Part shown: positions 39,578-50,188 of the stretch, one piece after another
Numbering within the stretch: position 1 is the first letter of the stretch
Layout: each line of letters opens with the position of its first letter
Assembly (NCBI RefSeq): GCF_014284255.1
Contig: NZ_JACOFV010000013.1
Location: forward strand, 62,001-126,000
From: Cognatundibacterium jejuense
GTDB taxonomy: Bacteria > Pseudomonadota > Gammaproteobacteria > Burkholderiales > Burkholderiaceae_D
Reading direction: 5' to 3'
Length of the DNA stretch: 64,000 bases
The notes under the pieces: model-generated
Databases searched by the model: none
What the model was told of the DNA's origin: nothing
Seen by the model: the letters and a program-made list of their open reading frames with translations, nothing else
Program-made: the position numbers and the translations under genes

Positions 39578-42308
39578 ATGCCTGCTCAGCAAATAGTGCT
39601 TGCCACAACGAGACTGTTGCTGCCGCTTCGTTTTCGATTTTGTCATGCGCAATCCGTGCGCGATCCTCACCTTGCAAGCGAATGCTGTGCTGGAGTTTTC
39701 TGAACCAACGGTAGGCAGTCGAAGTCCTATCCGCTAATTCAGCGTCAATGAGACCCAATTCTCCACTTAATTTAAGCAGGGCGATATTGCCGATATTCGC
39801 AGTTAATTGCGGATATTGGTGTGCATATCTTAGTACCAGATTTTGTACGATAAATTCGATATCGATCATCCCGCCGGCATCGTGTTTAAGGTCGAATAAA
39901 TCGCTACGATTGATATGCGCATCATGCATTTTCTTACGCATACTGAGAATTTCTTGTGCCAATTTATGTGCGTCACGTTCTTGCCTTAAAACCTGACCGC
40001 GGATTTGCTCGAATCGCTGGCCGATTTCTGCATCGCCTGCGCAATAGCGTGCTCGCGTGAGCGCCTGATGCTCCCAAAGCCAAGCTGATTTTTCCTGATA
40101 TCTGGCAAATGAATTGACGGAAGAAACTAATAATCCGCTCGCACCATCTGGGCGTAAAGCAATATCGATGTCAAATAAAATGCCCGCTGGGGTATGACTG
40201 GTCATCCAGGTGATGAAGCGTTGCGCCAGTTTTGCATAATTTCCTGGCGCATCCTGATCGTCATCGTCATACAAAAAAATGACATCGAGGTCGGATGCAT
40301 AGCCGAGTTCTTTGCCCCCCAGTTTGCCGTAAGCAATGACCGCAAAGCGTGGAACCGGACGATGGCGGCTGGCGATGGTTTCCCACGCGGCCTGTATGGT
40401 GGCCGTAACGATCAGATCAGCGAGCTGGGATAGCTCATCGGCCAGGTGCTCGACACTTAACTGACCTTCCAGATCTTGCGCTAGTAGCCGGAACTGCATC
40501 GCATGATGGAGTTCTCGCAAGGCTTCCATTTGCCTTTCCGTATCGCCAGTGTGTTGGGCTAATTGTTGTTGTAAATCCCGTTGAAATGCGAGCCAATCAG
40601 GGCGCTGATGCAAAGAGGATTCATCTAACAGTTCATCTAGCAGTATCGGATGGCGGGTCAAAAATATCGCCGCCCATTCACTGGCACCCATCATCCTCAC
40701 CACGCGAGCCAAAGCATGCGGATACTCGGTTAGCAATGCAAGGTATGCGGATCGTCTTGCGATCGCTTCCATAAAGTCTAGTAGCCGATTCCAGCAGACC
40801 AGGTGATTATTGTCTTGCCTGGCTATCAATCCTAGCGCACTGTTGACCAGCGCGATTAATTTGCTGCGACTGGCTTCTGATAGCGTTTGCATTTTGGGAG
40901 ACTGCCAAGTCGCAATCAGGCGACGTGCGGCACTAGTGGCATCGGTAAAGCCTGCCTTGGTCAGTTGTGCTGCGAGGTTCTCTTCATTCTCATTGTTGGC
41001 CAGATTGGCTGCCAATAAATCTTGTTCCGCTTCGTTATCACTGTTCGCTTTGTCTTTAAAGATGGCATCAAACTGTTCTGCCACAAATGCGCGATGCGGC
41101 TGGAGTTGGGCAAGTAACTCTGGCACATCGGCGCAACGCATCATTTGTGCAATTCTTTGCTGATCTTCGCTTTGCACTGGAAAGGTATGCGTTTGTGCAT
41201 CATCCAGATATTGCAGGCGATGCTCAAGATTGCGTAAGAAGGTATACGATTCCAATAATCTTTCAACAATATGTGGGTCGAGTATGCCTTTGCTTGCTAA
41301 TGTGTTTAAGGTGTTGCGGGTCGAGCGGTCACGCAGGCTGGCATCGCGCCCACCGCGTATCAGTTGAAAAACCTGAGCCAAAAATTCGACTTCACGGATA
41401 CCACCGCGGCCAAGTTTGACATTATTACTGCGTTCCGGATGCTTGGTTTCCTGACGTACGACTTCCGCACGAATTTGAGCGTGCATGGAGCGTAATGAGT
41501 CGATGGAACCATAATCAAGATAGCGCCGATACACAAACGGGCGAATGATCTTGTCCAGCGTCGCGATATCATCTGCCTTGCCAGTCATGGCGCGGGCTTT
41601 GACCCAAGCGTAGCGTTCCCATTCGCGCCCTTGGATCATAAAGTATTCTTCTATCATGCCAAAGCTGGCGACGAGTGGCCCGGAATTGCCATTGGGACGT
41701 AATGCCATATCCACCCGGAAACTAAATCCATCTTCGGTAATTTCGGCAATTGCTGCAATTAATTTTTTACCCAGACGGCTAAAGTATTCGTGATTTGACA
41801 GGCAGCGCTGATTCTCATTGCTGATGTGTGTTTCACCATCCTCCGCATAACAAAAAATTAAATCGATGTCCGAAGACACATTTAATTCATAGCCGCCTAG
41901 CTTGCCCATGCCCAAAACGATCATTTCTTGCTCAATGCCACTATCTTCACCAATCGGTACGCCGTAGATCGCGGATAGTTCAGTGTGTAATTCTTGTAGG
42001 TGTTGATGGACGACAAAGTCAGCAAATTCACTGATCGTTGTTACTACTTCGTTTAAGTCGGCTTTATCTTCGAGATCGCGCTTAATCAGGGTGCAGATCA
42101 CCAGATTTCGCAGGCGTCGCATGGCTTTGTTCAGACTTGCGCCACTTAACATTTCTTTTTGTAAAATCTGAGCAAAAATGGCTGGGCTCAAGGATAATCT
42201 CGACATCTCATCCAACAACGGCTGACGTTGCTCATCCGCATCGAGCCAGCGCTGCAAAAAGCGAGAAGCCGTAAGGTGGGCGGCAGCGGGAGATGAAGTC
42301 ATCGTCAT
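39576..42308 (-). CDS. glnE: glutamine synthetase adenylyltransferase / adenylyl-removing enzyme
   Basis: A 910-residue bifunctional enzyme that adenylylates and deadenylylates glutamine synthetase in nitrogen control, under PII. It has two nucleotidyltransferase domains with the GS-x(10)-D-x-D pattern: GGYELNVSSDIDLIFCY in the N-terminal half and GGKELGYASDLDVIFLY in the C-terminal half, each followed by conserved R-x-G-x-S/G regions (LRPNGNSGPLV and LRPDGASGLLV). Length matches the family (946 in E. coli). It is a core chromosomal gene. Confidence 0.97.
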   Translation of the reverse strand: MTMTSSPAAAHLTASRFLQRWLDADEQRQPLLDEMSRLSLSPAIFAQILQKEMLSGASLNKAMRRLRNLVICTLIKRDLEDKADLNEVVTTISEFADFVVHQHLQELHTELSAIYGVPIGEDSGIEQEMIVLGMGKLGGYELNVSSDIDLIFCYAEDGETHISNENQRCLSNHEYFSRLGKKLIAAIAEITEDGFSFRVDMALRPNGNSGPLVASFGMIEEYFMIQGREWERYAWVKARAMTGKADDIATLDKIIRPFVYRRYLDYGSIDSLRSMHAQIRAEVVRQETKHPERSNNVKLGRGGIREVEFLAQVFQLIRGGRDASLRDRSTRNTLNTLASKGILDPHIVERLLESYTFLRNLEHRLQYLDDAQTHTFPVQSEDQQRIAQMMRCADVPELLAQLQPHRAFVAEQFDAIFKDKANSDNEAEQDLLAANLANNENEENLAAQLTKAGFTDATSAARRLIATWQSPKMQTLSEASRSKLIALVNSALGLIARQDNNHLVCWNRLLDFMEAIARRSAYLALLTEYPHALARVVRMMGASEWAAIFLTRHPILLDELLDESSLHQRPDWLAFQRDLQQQLAQHTGDTERQMEALRELHHAMQFRLLAQDLEGQLSVEHLADELSQLADLIVTATIQAAWETIASRHRPVPRFAVIAYGKLGGKELGYASDLDVIFLYDDDDQDAPGNYAKLAQRFITWMTSHTPAGILFDIDIALRPDGASGLLVSSVNSFARYQEKSAWLWEHQALTRARYCAGDAEIGQRFEQIRGQVLRQERDAHKLAQEILSMRKKMHDAHINRSDLFDLKHDAGGMIDIEFIVQNLVLRYAHQYPQLTANIGNIALLKLSGELGLIDAELADRTSTAYRWFRKLQHSIRLQGEDRARIAHDKIENEAAATVSLWQALFAEQA

Positions 42309-42438
42309 AATCTGAAGTTGTCAAAGATGCAGTCGTTGTGCGGAGGGAGGCTTGGATTGATTTTAAGGTATCTCTTGTTACGTGGTAAGGTATTTGTCAG
42401 AGAAAACGCAAAGAATAAACCTGTAGGCTCCAGATAGT

Positions 42439-42462
42439 AAATATACTCTTAGGAGTATATTT
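42439..42462. repeat. perfect AT-rich hairpin between glnE and yhdP
   Basis: AAATATACTC (42439-42448) and GAGTATATTT (42453-42462) are exact inverted copies around a TTAG loop. In a divergent region, it could be an operator. Confidence 0.55.
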
Positions 42463-42588
42463 TATGATACATAATGTTTGTTTTGATAAGTTTGATATTT
42501 TTGAAAATTAATAGGGGAGTATGTTGAGAATCAGGGATTATTCAGTGACTTCTGAGACACTTGCTACAGTAAAAAGCCACTGCCCATA

Positions 42589-45500
42589 ATGACAACGGAA
42601 ATTCCTGCTACTGAAACTGTGATCGAAAACGTAGATAAAAGTGCATTAGAAAATCAAGCACCACGTGGCCTTTGGTACAGTTTAAGCCGTCTTTTTGCGC
42701 ACACAACGTATGCTTGTAATGCTGGCATGCGATGGTCGCTGCGCGTGCTCGTTTTGTTTTACTTCATTTTTTGCAGTCTGGTATTAGTGTTGCGGTATGT
42801 GGTTTTACCTCACGTTTCAGACTACAAACCACAAATAGAAAAAGTTATTGGCCGTGCATTAGGGCGCGAGGTTCATATTGCTTCTTTGCAAGCCTCTTGG
42901 CATGGATTAAATCCACACCTTGATTTGAAAAATGTCGTTATTCTTGATCTTCATGGCCAACCCGCATTGACCTTGCCGGAAGTGAACACGACCTTGTCGT
43001 GGTTATCTCTGGTGACAGCTGATTTACGTTTTGAAACGATAGAACTTAAACAACCCGCTTTAGATATTGTCAGGGATCCCGATGGGAAGCTTTATGTCGG
43101 TGGCTTTTTTATTGACACGAAAAATTCTGATAGTGGTAATAATGGCGACAATAAAGCCGTGGATTGGATCCTGGCACAACGTCAGATACTGATTAGCCAA
43201 GGTGCAGTGAGTTGGGATGATCGCTTATTAAAATCACCGATACTGCAACTAACTAAACTTAATTTTGCTCTGCAAAATCGCTGGCGCCATCATTTGTTCG
43301 CTTTACATGCGACCCCGCCAGCCTCAGTTTCGGCACCGATCGATATTCGTGGCGATCTGCAACACAAGGCATTTAGTAAAAAACTCACCAATTTATCTTC
43401 TTGGAGTGGTGACCTCTATGCCGATCTCACAAAGGCCGATCTGCATCAGTTGAAAACCTATGTTGATTATCCGATAGAAGTGGATAAAGGATTTGGCTCG
43501 GTGCGTTCATGGTTGCATTTGGATGCTGGACGTATTGCGGATTTCACTGCCGACCTACGCATATCTGATGTGTTAGGTCGTTTCTCTGATGACCTGCCTG
43601 AACTCGATATGACTGAGATCAGTGGTCGTGTACAACTCAGTGAAAAAGCGGATTTGGGTAAGAAGTATTTACCATCGATCTTTGGTAAAGCAGGGCATTC
43701 GATTGCTATTCATCATTTTTCTATGCATGCACGCGATGGCAGCGTGTTGCCGCCGACGACGATTACGGAGAGTTTTACTCCCGGTGTAAAGGGGCAGCCA
43801 GAAAGTACAGAGTTATATGCGCAATATCTCGATTTGCAGATATTAGCCAATTTTGCCTCTCACCTTCCATTGCCACCTGATCAGCGACAAATGCTCACTG
43901 ATTTTTCTCCGTCTGGTGTGTTGAAAGAATTTACAGCAGTTTGGCAGGGTAATTATCCGAATATTTCAGCCTATAAAGTTAAGGGAAAATTCACCAATCT
44001 GTCGATGTTGGCGCAGCCAGCTCAGCTTGCCAGCGTAAAAACTGCCACCACCCCAGCGAAAGCAGCGGTGCCTGCGATTCCTGGCTTTGATCATTTGTCA
44101 GGCACTTTAGACGCGAATGATAAAGGTGGACAATTTACCTTGGATTCGAGTGATTTATCTTTAAATCTGAGTAGTTACTTTGTTGACCCTGTGATGCCAT
44201 TTAATCGTTTGCAAATGCGTGCGAACTGGCGCTTTGATGCAGGTGATAAGCTGGTTTTTCAAGTCGATCAAATGGAAGCCCAGCAAGACAGTATGCATCT
44301 GAGTCTGACGGGTAAGCATGTATTACCAATGCGTAAAACTTCCACAGCGCAGCCCGGTGATGCAGATATTACGGCACATATTACTGGTTTTGATTTAAAA
44401 AATTTGGATCGTTACGTTCCTGCCGCAACGCCTGTCGATCTTCGCAATTGGCTGATCAGAGGAATACTTGATGGTGTCGCCGATGATGTTCACCTGCGCG
44501 TCAAAGGGGATCTTGCCTATTTCCCTTTTTCAGCGAACGACATAAAAGAGCGTTCTAAAGGTGAGTTTTTGGTCAAAGGTAATCTGCTTGGTGCAAAGCT
44601 GGATTTTACCGGTGGCGCGCTGACGGAAGTGGGAAATGCGCCGCTGTGGCCGTTGATTGATGATATCCATGGTGATTTTGTTTTTGACCGGAGTCGCATG
44701 GAAATTAATGGCAATACCGGAAAAACTTTGGGTGCTGACTTACGCGGTGTAAAGGCCATCATACCGGATTTGATAACACATAATCCCATATTGAATATTG
44801 ATGGCGTTGTCAGCAGTAATTTGCCAACAATGCTGACCTATGTTGCCTCCAGTCCTGTCGATGCATGGTTAGGACATTTCTCAAAAGATACCAAAGCCTC
44901 TGGCGCTGCAGGCCTACGTTTGAAACTGCAAATTCCTTTGCAACATGTGGTTGATACTAAAGTCAACGGGACATTACAGTTCTCTAACAATGAGGTCCAA
45001 CTTCAGCCAGAAATTCCGCTGATCAGCGGCATTAATGGTAAGTTAGAATTTAACGAACACGGCGTGAATCTCGACATGCTAAAAGGTAGTGCTTTAGGCG
45101 GTCCGGTGGTCGTCAGTGGCGGCTCGCAAAAAGACAATAGCATCCGTATTCGCGTTGATGGCACAGCAACGAGTGATGGACTGGTACAGTATTTGCCGGC
45201 CAATTTGCGACCACATTTGCGCGATAAATTAAATGGTGCGACAAGGTATTCTACGGTCGTAGACGTAAAACAGCAGCAACCTGCAATTACGATTGAATCG
45301 GCGCTGCAAGGAATGGGTTTAAATTTTCCTGCACCTTTACGTAAAGCGCCAAACGAGTTAATGCCATTACGGGTTGATGTGATGCCATTGGCAAATGGCG
45401 GCGACGCTATGTCAAAAATTTTGCAAAATGAGATACGCATTCAACTAGGTAATCTATTACACGCGAAATATCGTCGTCAAAAAAATATTGAAAATGATAC

Positions 45501-46842
45501 TAACTGGAAAATTCTGGCAGGAGGCATTGGCATTAACGCTACAACCCCCGAGCCTGAAAGAGGTTTGTCTGCAAACGTAGAAACGACCGATTTAAATGTC
45601 GATGAATGGCGTAATTTACTGAGTTCCAGTGCTGGAGCCAACGCCAACGATAAAGCTAAAACTGATGCTGTTGATGCTGCCTTTGATCTGGCTCCGTATA
45701 TCGCCGCCGATACCTTGGCATTGAGAACGGGGCAACTTCAAATTTTCGATAAGCAACTCAATAACGTGATTTTGGGGCTATCTCATCAACATGGTATCTG
45801 GCAGGCGAATATTGATGCGAAACAGATTTCTGGTCATTTGACCTGGAATGAGCCCAGCTCCGGCAAAACTATGGGCAGTATCTCGGCGCGCCTAAGTCAG
45901 TTAATCATTCCTCAGTCTGCGGCGTCAGACGTAGGTGATTTGCTTGCTGGCAAAACGACCGGGACACAGATCCCGGGATTAGATATCATTGCCGAAAATT
46001 TTGAGCTGTTTAATAAAAAAATGGGACATCTGGAGCTGCAAGCCAATAACCAGATCAATGCGGGCGTCAGCGAGTGGCAATTGAGTAAAGTCGTATTGAA
46101 AAATCCTGACGCCGAACTAAAAGCCAGTGGCAAGTGGATAAGTCACGACGGCACAGGTAATACGCAACTGGATTACGTACTGGATATAGCTAATACCGGA
46201 CAGTTATTGGACCGATTAGGTTTTGCGAATGTCATGCGCGGTGGTCGTGGTCGGTTAGACGGAAATTTGAAATGGAATGGGCTGCCATATGACATCGATA
46301 TTCCAAGTATGAGCGGTAAAGTTCAGCTCGATCTCGCTGCAGGCCAGTTTTTAAAAGTCGATCCGGGTGCTGCTAAATTGCTAGGCGTGTTGAGCATGCA
46401 GGCTTTACCGCGACGCTTAACGTTGGATTTTAGCGATGTATTTTCCGAAGGCTTTGCTTTTGACGCAATTACAGGATCGGCACAAATCGAACAGGGAAGT
46501 GCAAAAACCGATAATTTGAAGATGCGTGGCGTTAGTGCTACGGTATTAATGAGTGGCACTGCAGACATTGTTAATGAGACACAGCAAATGCAAGTCGCAG
46601 TCATACCAGTGGTGAATGCCGGCGCAGCCTCAGTGGTATATGGTTTGGCTGTGAACCCAGTGATCGGTCTTGGTACTTTCCTGGCACAGTTATTTTTGAA
46701 AGAACCGCTCGCTCGCGCATTTACTTTTGAATATACGATCAGCGGGTCGTGGTTGGCTCCACAGGTCACTAAAATTGATCATCAACAAGCAATTGATGCT
46801 GCTAATAAATTGCACCAAGCCCCAGGTAAGAAAGGTGAATAA
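42589..46842 (+). CDS. yhdP: YhdP-family AsmA-like envelope protein
   Basis: A 1417-residue inner-membrane-anchored protein of the YhdP/AsmA-like group. One membrane helix near residues 46-69 (VLVLFYFIFCSLVLVLRYVV) is followed by a long periplasmic beta-rich body (VIGRALGREVHIASLQASWH, DLKNVVILD). YhdP in enterobacteria helps phospholipid transport to the outer membrane, bridging the periplasm. Its stop overlaps the ATG of the nitrilase gene by one base. The yhdP-nitrilase-tldD order is common in Burkholderiales. Confidence 0.93.
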   Translation: MTTEIPATETVIENVDKSALENQAPRGLWYSLSRLFAHTTYACNAGMRWSLRVLVLFYFIFCSLVLVLRYVVLPHVSDYKPQIEKVIGRALGREVHIASLQASWHGLNPHLDLKNVVILDLHGQPALTLPEVNTTLSWLSLVTADLRFETIELKQPALDIVRDPDGKLYVGGFFIDTKNSDSGNNGDNKAVDWILAQRQILISQGAVSWDDRLLKSPILQLTKLNFALQNRWRHHLFALHATPPASVSAPIDIRGDLQHKAFSKKLTNLSSWSGDLYADLTKADLHQLKTYVDYPIEVDKGFGSVRSWLHLDAGRIADFTADLRISDVLGRFSDDLPELDMTEISGRVQLSEKADLGKKYLPSIFGKAGHSIAIHHFSMHARDGSVLPPTTITESFTPGVKGQPESTELYAQYLDLQILANFASHLPLPPDQRQMLTDFSPSGVLKEFTAVWQGNYPNISAYKVKGKFTNLSMLAQPAQLASVKTATTPAKAAVPAIPGFDHLSGTLDANDKGGQFTLDSSDLSLNLSSYFVDPVMPFNRLQMRANWRFDAGDKLVFQVDQMEAQQDSMHLSLTGKHVLPMRKTSTAQPGDADITAHITGFDLKNLDRYVPAATPVDLRNWLIRGILDGVADDVHLRVKGDLAYFPFSANDIKERSKGEFLVKGNLLGAKLDFTGGALTEVGNAPLWPLIDDIHGDFVFDRSRMEINGNTGKTLGADLRGVKAIIPDLITHNPILNIDGVVSSNLPTMLTYVASSPVDAWLGHFSKDTKASGAAGLRLKLQIPLQHVVDTKVNGTLQFSNNEVQLQPEIPLISGINGKLEFNEHGVNLDMLKGSALGGPVVVSGGSQKDNSIRIRVDGTATSDGLVQYLPANLRPHLRDKLNGATRYSTVVDVKQQQPAITIESALQGMGLNFPAPLRKAPNELMPLRVDVMPLANGGDAMSKILQNEIRIQLGNLLHAKYRRQKNIENDTNWKILAGGIGINATTPEPERGLSANVETTDLNVDEWRNLLSSSAGANANDKAKTDAVDAAFDLAPYIAADTLALRTGQLQIFDKQLNNVILGLSHQHGIWQANIDAKQISGHLTWNEPSSGKTMGSISARLSQLIIPQSAASDVGDLLAGKTTGTQIPGLDIIAENFELFNKKMGHLELQANNQINAGVSEWQLSKVVLKNPDAELKASGKWISHDGTGNTQLDYVLDIANTGQLLDRLGFANVMRGGRGRLDGNLKWNGLPYDIDIPSMSGKVQLDLAAGQFLKVDPGAAKLLGVLSMQALPRRLTLDFSDVFSEGFAFDAITGSAQIEQGSAKTDNLKMRGVSATVLMSGTADIVNETQQMQVAVIPVVNAGAASVVYGLAVNPVIGLGTFLAQLFLKEPLARAFTFEYTISGSWLAPQVTKIDHQQAIDAANKLHQAPGKKGE

Positions 46843-47654
46843 TGAAAATCGCTGCGATACAAATGATTTCTACGCCAAATATTGCTGACAACATGGCCAC
46901 TGCAAAGCGCCTTATGATCTCGGCGGTTGATGCTGGTGCTCGTCTATTATTGTTGCCTGAGTACTGGCCTTTGATGGGAATGCATGAAACTGATAAGCTC
47001 CGCGTTGCTGAGGCTCCTGGCCATGGGCAATTGCAGGATTTTCTCGCTGACATGGCGAAAGCGCTTGGCGTGTGGGTGATTGGTGGAACGATTCCTTTGC
47101 AGTCACCAGAAGAAAGTAAAGTCTTAAACACCACATTGGTATTTAACCCGCAGGGAATGCTCGAAGCCCGCTACGACAAGTTACATTTATTCGGTTTTCG
47201 CAAAGGTGACGAATCGTATGAAGAAGCGCGTACGATCAGTGCTGGTGATAAAGTCGTCAGCGTTGAAACTGAAGTGGGACGGGTTGGTTTGTCGATTTGC
47301 TATGATTTGCGATTCCCTGAAATGTATCGCGCTATGGGTGATTGCTCGTTGATCGTCGTCCCAGCTGCGTTTACCTATACGACAGGGCAGGCACATTGGG
47401 AAATTTTGTTAAGATCCCGCGCTATTGAGAACCAATGTTATGTACTGGCGTCGGCACAAGGCGGAAAACACGAAAACGGTCGTCGCACCTGGGGTCATAG
47501 TATGTTGATTGACCCATGGGGTAAGATTGTTTCCGAATTCGTCGAAGGAGAAGGCATTGTTGTCGGAGAGCTCGACGCCTCATTGATCCGCAGTGTCAGA
47601 GAGAGTTTGCCAGCATTACAGCACAGACGCCTGAAGGCTGCGAGTATGTTTTAA
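46842..47654 (+). CDS. carbon-nitrogen hydrolase (nitrilase/omega-amidase-like)
   Basis: A 270-residue nitrilase-superfamily amidase with the catalytic triad Glu40 (LLPEYWPL), Lys113 (RYDKLHLFGF) and Cys153 (LSICYDLRFPEMYR). The last two blocks match Nit1/Nit2-type enzymes that remove deaminated glutathione or alpha-keto amides. It overlaps yhdP by one base and precedes tldD by 183 bp. Metabolite repair is the likely role, from the family. Confidence 0.93.
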   Translation: MKIAAIQMISTPNIADNMATAKRLMISAVDAGARLLLLPEYWPLMGMHETDKLRVAEAPGHGQLQDFLADMAKALGVWVIGGTIPLQSPEESKVLNTTLVFNPQGMLEARYDKLHLFGFRKGDESYEEARTISAGDKVVSVETEVGRVGLSICYDLRFPEMYRAMGDCSLIVVPAAFTYTTGQAHWEILLRSRAIENQCYVLASAQGGKHENGRRTWGHSMLIDPWGKIVSEFVEGEGIVVGELDASLIRSVRESLPALQHRRLKAASMF

Positions 47655-47837
47655 AACAAATTCATAAATCGTTTTGGCAAATTGGTGTAAATTTAATTTA
47701 TTGCCTATAAATCGTCGATAAATTGCCTTTCGCCCGATAGTACTTTTTGTTATGACTGAATTTCACTTCAATTCAATCATTTCGTTTTAAATTTTATACA
47801 ATGCAAACATCGCATTTTTTAGTATTGGTTAGTATCC

Positions 47838-49298
47838 ATGACTCCATATGATTCTAGTTTGAGCCACCTCGCGATTGCACGCGATGTTTTATTGACGCCG
47901 TTTGGTCTTGATGAGCGTAATTTGTCCAAAGTACTGGGGTCCATGTTTACGCATCGTGTCGATTATGCGGATTTGTACTTCCAGTTTACCCGCAGTGAAG
48001 GCTGGAGCCTTGAAGAAGGTATCGTCAAGACAGGCAATTTCTCCATAGACCAAGGGGTTGGTGTTCGCGCAATTTCAGGTGATAAAACGGCCTTTGCCTA
48101 TTCTGACGAGATTTCTGAAAAGGCTTTATTTGATGCTGCCAAAGCGACTCGTACGATCGCAACGCAAGGCAACGGCAAAATTAAAGTGGCTTCAAGTTTG
48201 CAAGGGGCGATGGGGCGTGACCTGTATTTGCGTGAAGACCCGCTGCATTCTTTGGACGCGAACCAAAAAGTGCTGCTGTTGGAACGCATAGAGAAAATTG
48301 CCCGTGCTAAAGATCCGCGAATTGTGCAAGTGATGGCAGGCTTGGCGGGTGAGTATGATGTGGTGCTGGTGGCGCGTAGCGATGGATTACTTGCTGCTGA
48401 TATTCGTCCTTTAGTGCGGATTTCTATCACTGTCATTGCTGAACAAAACGGCCGGCGCGAGACGGGATCGAGCGGTGGTGGTGGTCGTTATGATTATTCG
48501 TATTTCTCTGACGCCTTGCTAGAACAATATGCAGATGAGGCTGTGAAGTCGGCGCTGGTTAATCTCGAATCACGTCCGGCGCCTGCCGGACCAATGACGG
48601 TGGTGCTCGGTTCTGGTTGGCCAGGCGTGTTATTGCATGAAGCGATTGGACATGGTCTGGAAGGTGATTTTAATCGTAAAGGTTCCAGTACTTTCTCTGG
48701 TCGCATTGGTCAACGTGTAGCTGCGAAAGGAGTTACCGTGGTTGATGACGGTACCATGCAACACCGTCGTGGCTCCTTAAATATCGACGATGAAGGCAAC
48801 CCGACACAATGCAGCACCTTGATTGAAGACGGCATTCTCAAGGGCTATATGCAAGACACTATGAATGCCCGTCTGATGAAAATGGATATTACTGGCAATG
48901 CCCGCCGTGAGTCTTTTGCGCATCTTCCTATGCCGCGTATGACGAATACGTATATGTTGGCCGGCGATAAAGATCCTGAAGAAATCCTGGCTTCAGTCAA
49001 GAGCGGGCTTTACGCGGTTAATTTTGGTGGTGGTCAGGTTGATATTACTAATGGTAAATTTGTATTTTCAGCCAGCGAAGCGTACATGATAGAAAACGGC
49101 AAAGTTACCTATCCGGTGAAGGGCGCAACCTTGATCGGCAATGGACCAGAAGTATTAAATCATGTCTCTATGATAGGTAACGATTTACGTCTCGATTCCG
49201 GCATCGGAGTTTGCGGCAAAGAAGGGCAAAGTTTACCAGTCGGTGTTGGTCAACCAAGTTTAAGAATCGAAGGCTTAACTGTTGGTGGTACTGCTTAA
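47838..49298 (+). CDS. tldD: metalloprotease TldD
   Basis: A 486-residue metalloprotease that forms a heterodimer with TldE/PmbA and degrades unfolded peptides; it also matures some microcins and modified peptides. The metal site HEAIGH (H267-E268-H272) and the surrounding [20 protein letters not shown] block are intact. PmbA is not in the window. Family assignment is certain. Its chromosomal location is ordinary, so a link to the peptide locus at 21 kb is only a possibility. Confidence 0.97.
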   Translation: MTPYDSSLSHLAIARDVLLTPFGLDERNLSKVLGSMFTHRVDYADLYFQFTRSEGWSLEEGIVKTGNFSIDQGVGVRAISGDKTAFAYSDEISEKALFDAAKATRTIATQGNGKIKVASSLQGAMGRDLYLREDPLHSLDANQKVLLLERIEKIARAKDPRIVQVMAGLAGEYDVVLVARSDGLLAADIRPLVRISITVIAEQNGRRETGSSGGGGRYDYSYFSDALLEQYADEAVKSALVNLESRPAPAGPMTVVLGSGWPGVLLHEAIGHGLEGDFNRKGSSTFSGRIGQRVAAKGVTVVDDGTMQHRRGSLNIDDEGNPTQCSTLIEDGILKGYMQDTMNARLMKMDITGNARRESFAHLPMPRMTNTYMLAGDKDPEEILASVKSGLYAVNFGGGQVDITNGKFVFSASEAYMIENGKVTYPVKGATLIGNGPEVLNHVSMIGNDLRLDSGIGVCGKEGQSLPVGVGQPSLRIEGLTVGGTA

Positions 49299-49420
49299 GC
49301 AAACCTTGTGAACTGTATTGGTTGTCTTTCTATATGACGAGATGATCGAAGTGTGGGAAATTTTTTGCAAGAAGCAGACTTTGGCTTTTATTTACTTCTT
49401 TTATTTGTTGGATAATTTCC

Positions 49421-50188
49421 ATGTACGTTATCGCCGTTGTTTCTGCTAAAGGTGGTGTAGGTAAAACTACGATCTCCGCAAATCTTGGTGCCGGTATTGC
49501 ACAGAGAGGGCGTCCGGCTTTAATTATCGACCTTGATCCGCAAAATGCGATGCAATGGCACTTGGGTGGACTGGATCAAAATGACTGTAAGGGAATTAGC
49601 GCTTTAAACGCCAGTCGTACCCGTCTTGCAGGAGTGACGCACACCAGTCCTTATGGCGTCAGCTTCACTCCTTATGGCAACGGCGGCGAAAGCAGGCGTC
49701 TCCGTTTTGAAGCGCAATTAGAAAACCAAGACGATTGGCTGCTCAAAAAATTGCAAAGTGCTAATCTTCATCCGGATACGATTGTTTTGTTGGACACCCC
49801 CCCGGGGCCCTCGGTTTATCTGAAGCAAGCGGTTCATGCGGCTGATTTTTTACTCGTAGTGATGTTGGCTGACGCAGCTTCGTATTCAACTTTGCCTGAG
49901 ATGGAAGAATTAATTGCAACCTATGGCGGGCATTCCGGTGCACGTATAGGCTCTGCTTATATCATTAACCAAGGCGCCAAACGCCAGCTCGCTCAGGATG
50001 TGCTCGCACTTTTTGCCGAACGACTTGGTAATCGTATGGTTCCTTTTGTTATTCCCGAAAGTGCAGAAGTAGAAGAGGCGCTTGCCTTTGAACGTCCGAT
50101 TTTAGAATACAAACCCACCAATGCTGCCGCCGAAAATCTACAGGCAATCATCGATTGGTTGCTTGCTGGTATCGCGCAACGCAGCTGA
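49421..50188 (+). CDS. bcsQ: BcsQ-like ParA/MinD-type ATPase, copy 1
   Basis: A 255-residue P-loop ATPase of the BcsQ (YhjQ) group that localises the cellulose machinery in characterised enterobacteria. The deviant Walker A is KGGVGKTT at residues 10-17, then IIDLDPQNAMQWHLG and LLDTPPGPSVYLKQA. It is one of two bcsQ-like genes in the cluster; the other starts at 51907. Their DLDPQNA and DTPPGPS blocks match, so they are paralogues. A 612-bp gap separates it from bcsD. Confidence 0.9.
   Translation: MYVIAVVSAKGGVGKTTISANLGAGIAQRGRPALIIDLDPQNAMQWHLGGLDQNDCKGISALNASRTRLAGVTHTSPYGVSFTPYGNGGESRRLRFEAQLENQDDWLLKKLQSANLHPDTIVLLDTPPGPSVYLKQAVHAADFLLVVMLADAASYSTLPEMEELIATYGGHSGARIGSAYIINQGAKRQLAQDVLALFAERLGNRMVPFVIPESAEVEEALAFERPILEYKPTNAAAENLQAIIDWLLAGIAQRS

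Noticed and set aside
47838-49298. TldD as a dedicated processing protease of the peptide locus
   Set aside because: TldD/TldE can mature some microcins, but this gene is in a conserved core position 20 kb away and a C39 peptidase is already present.
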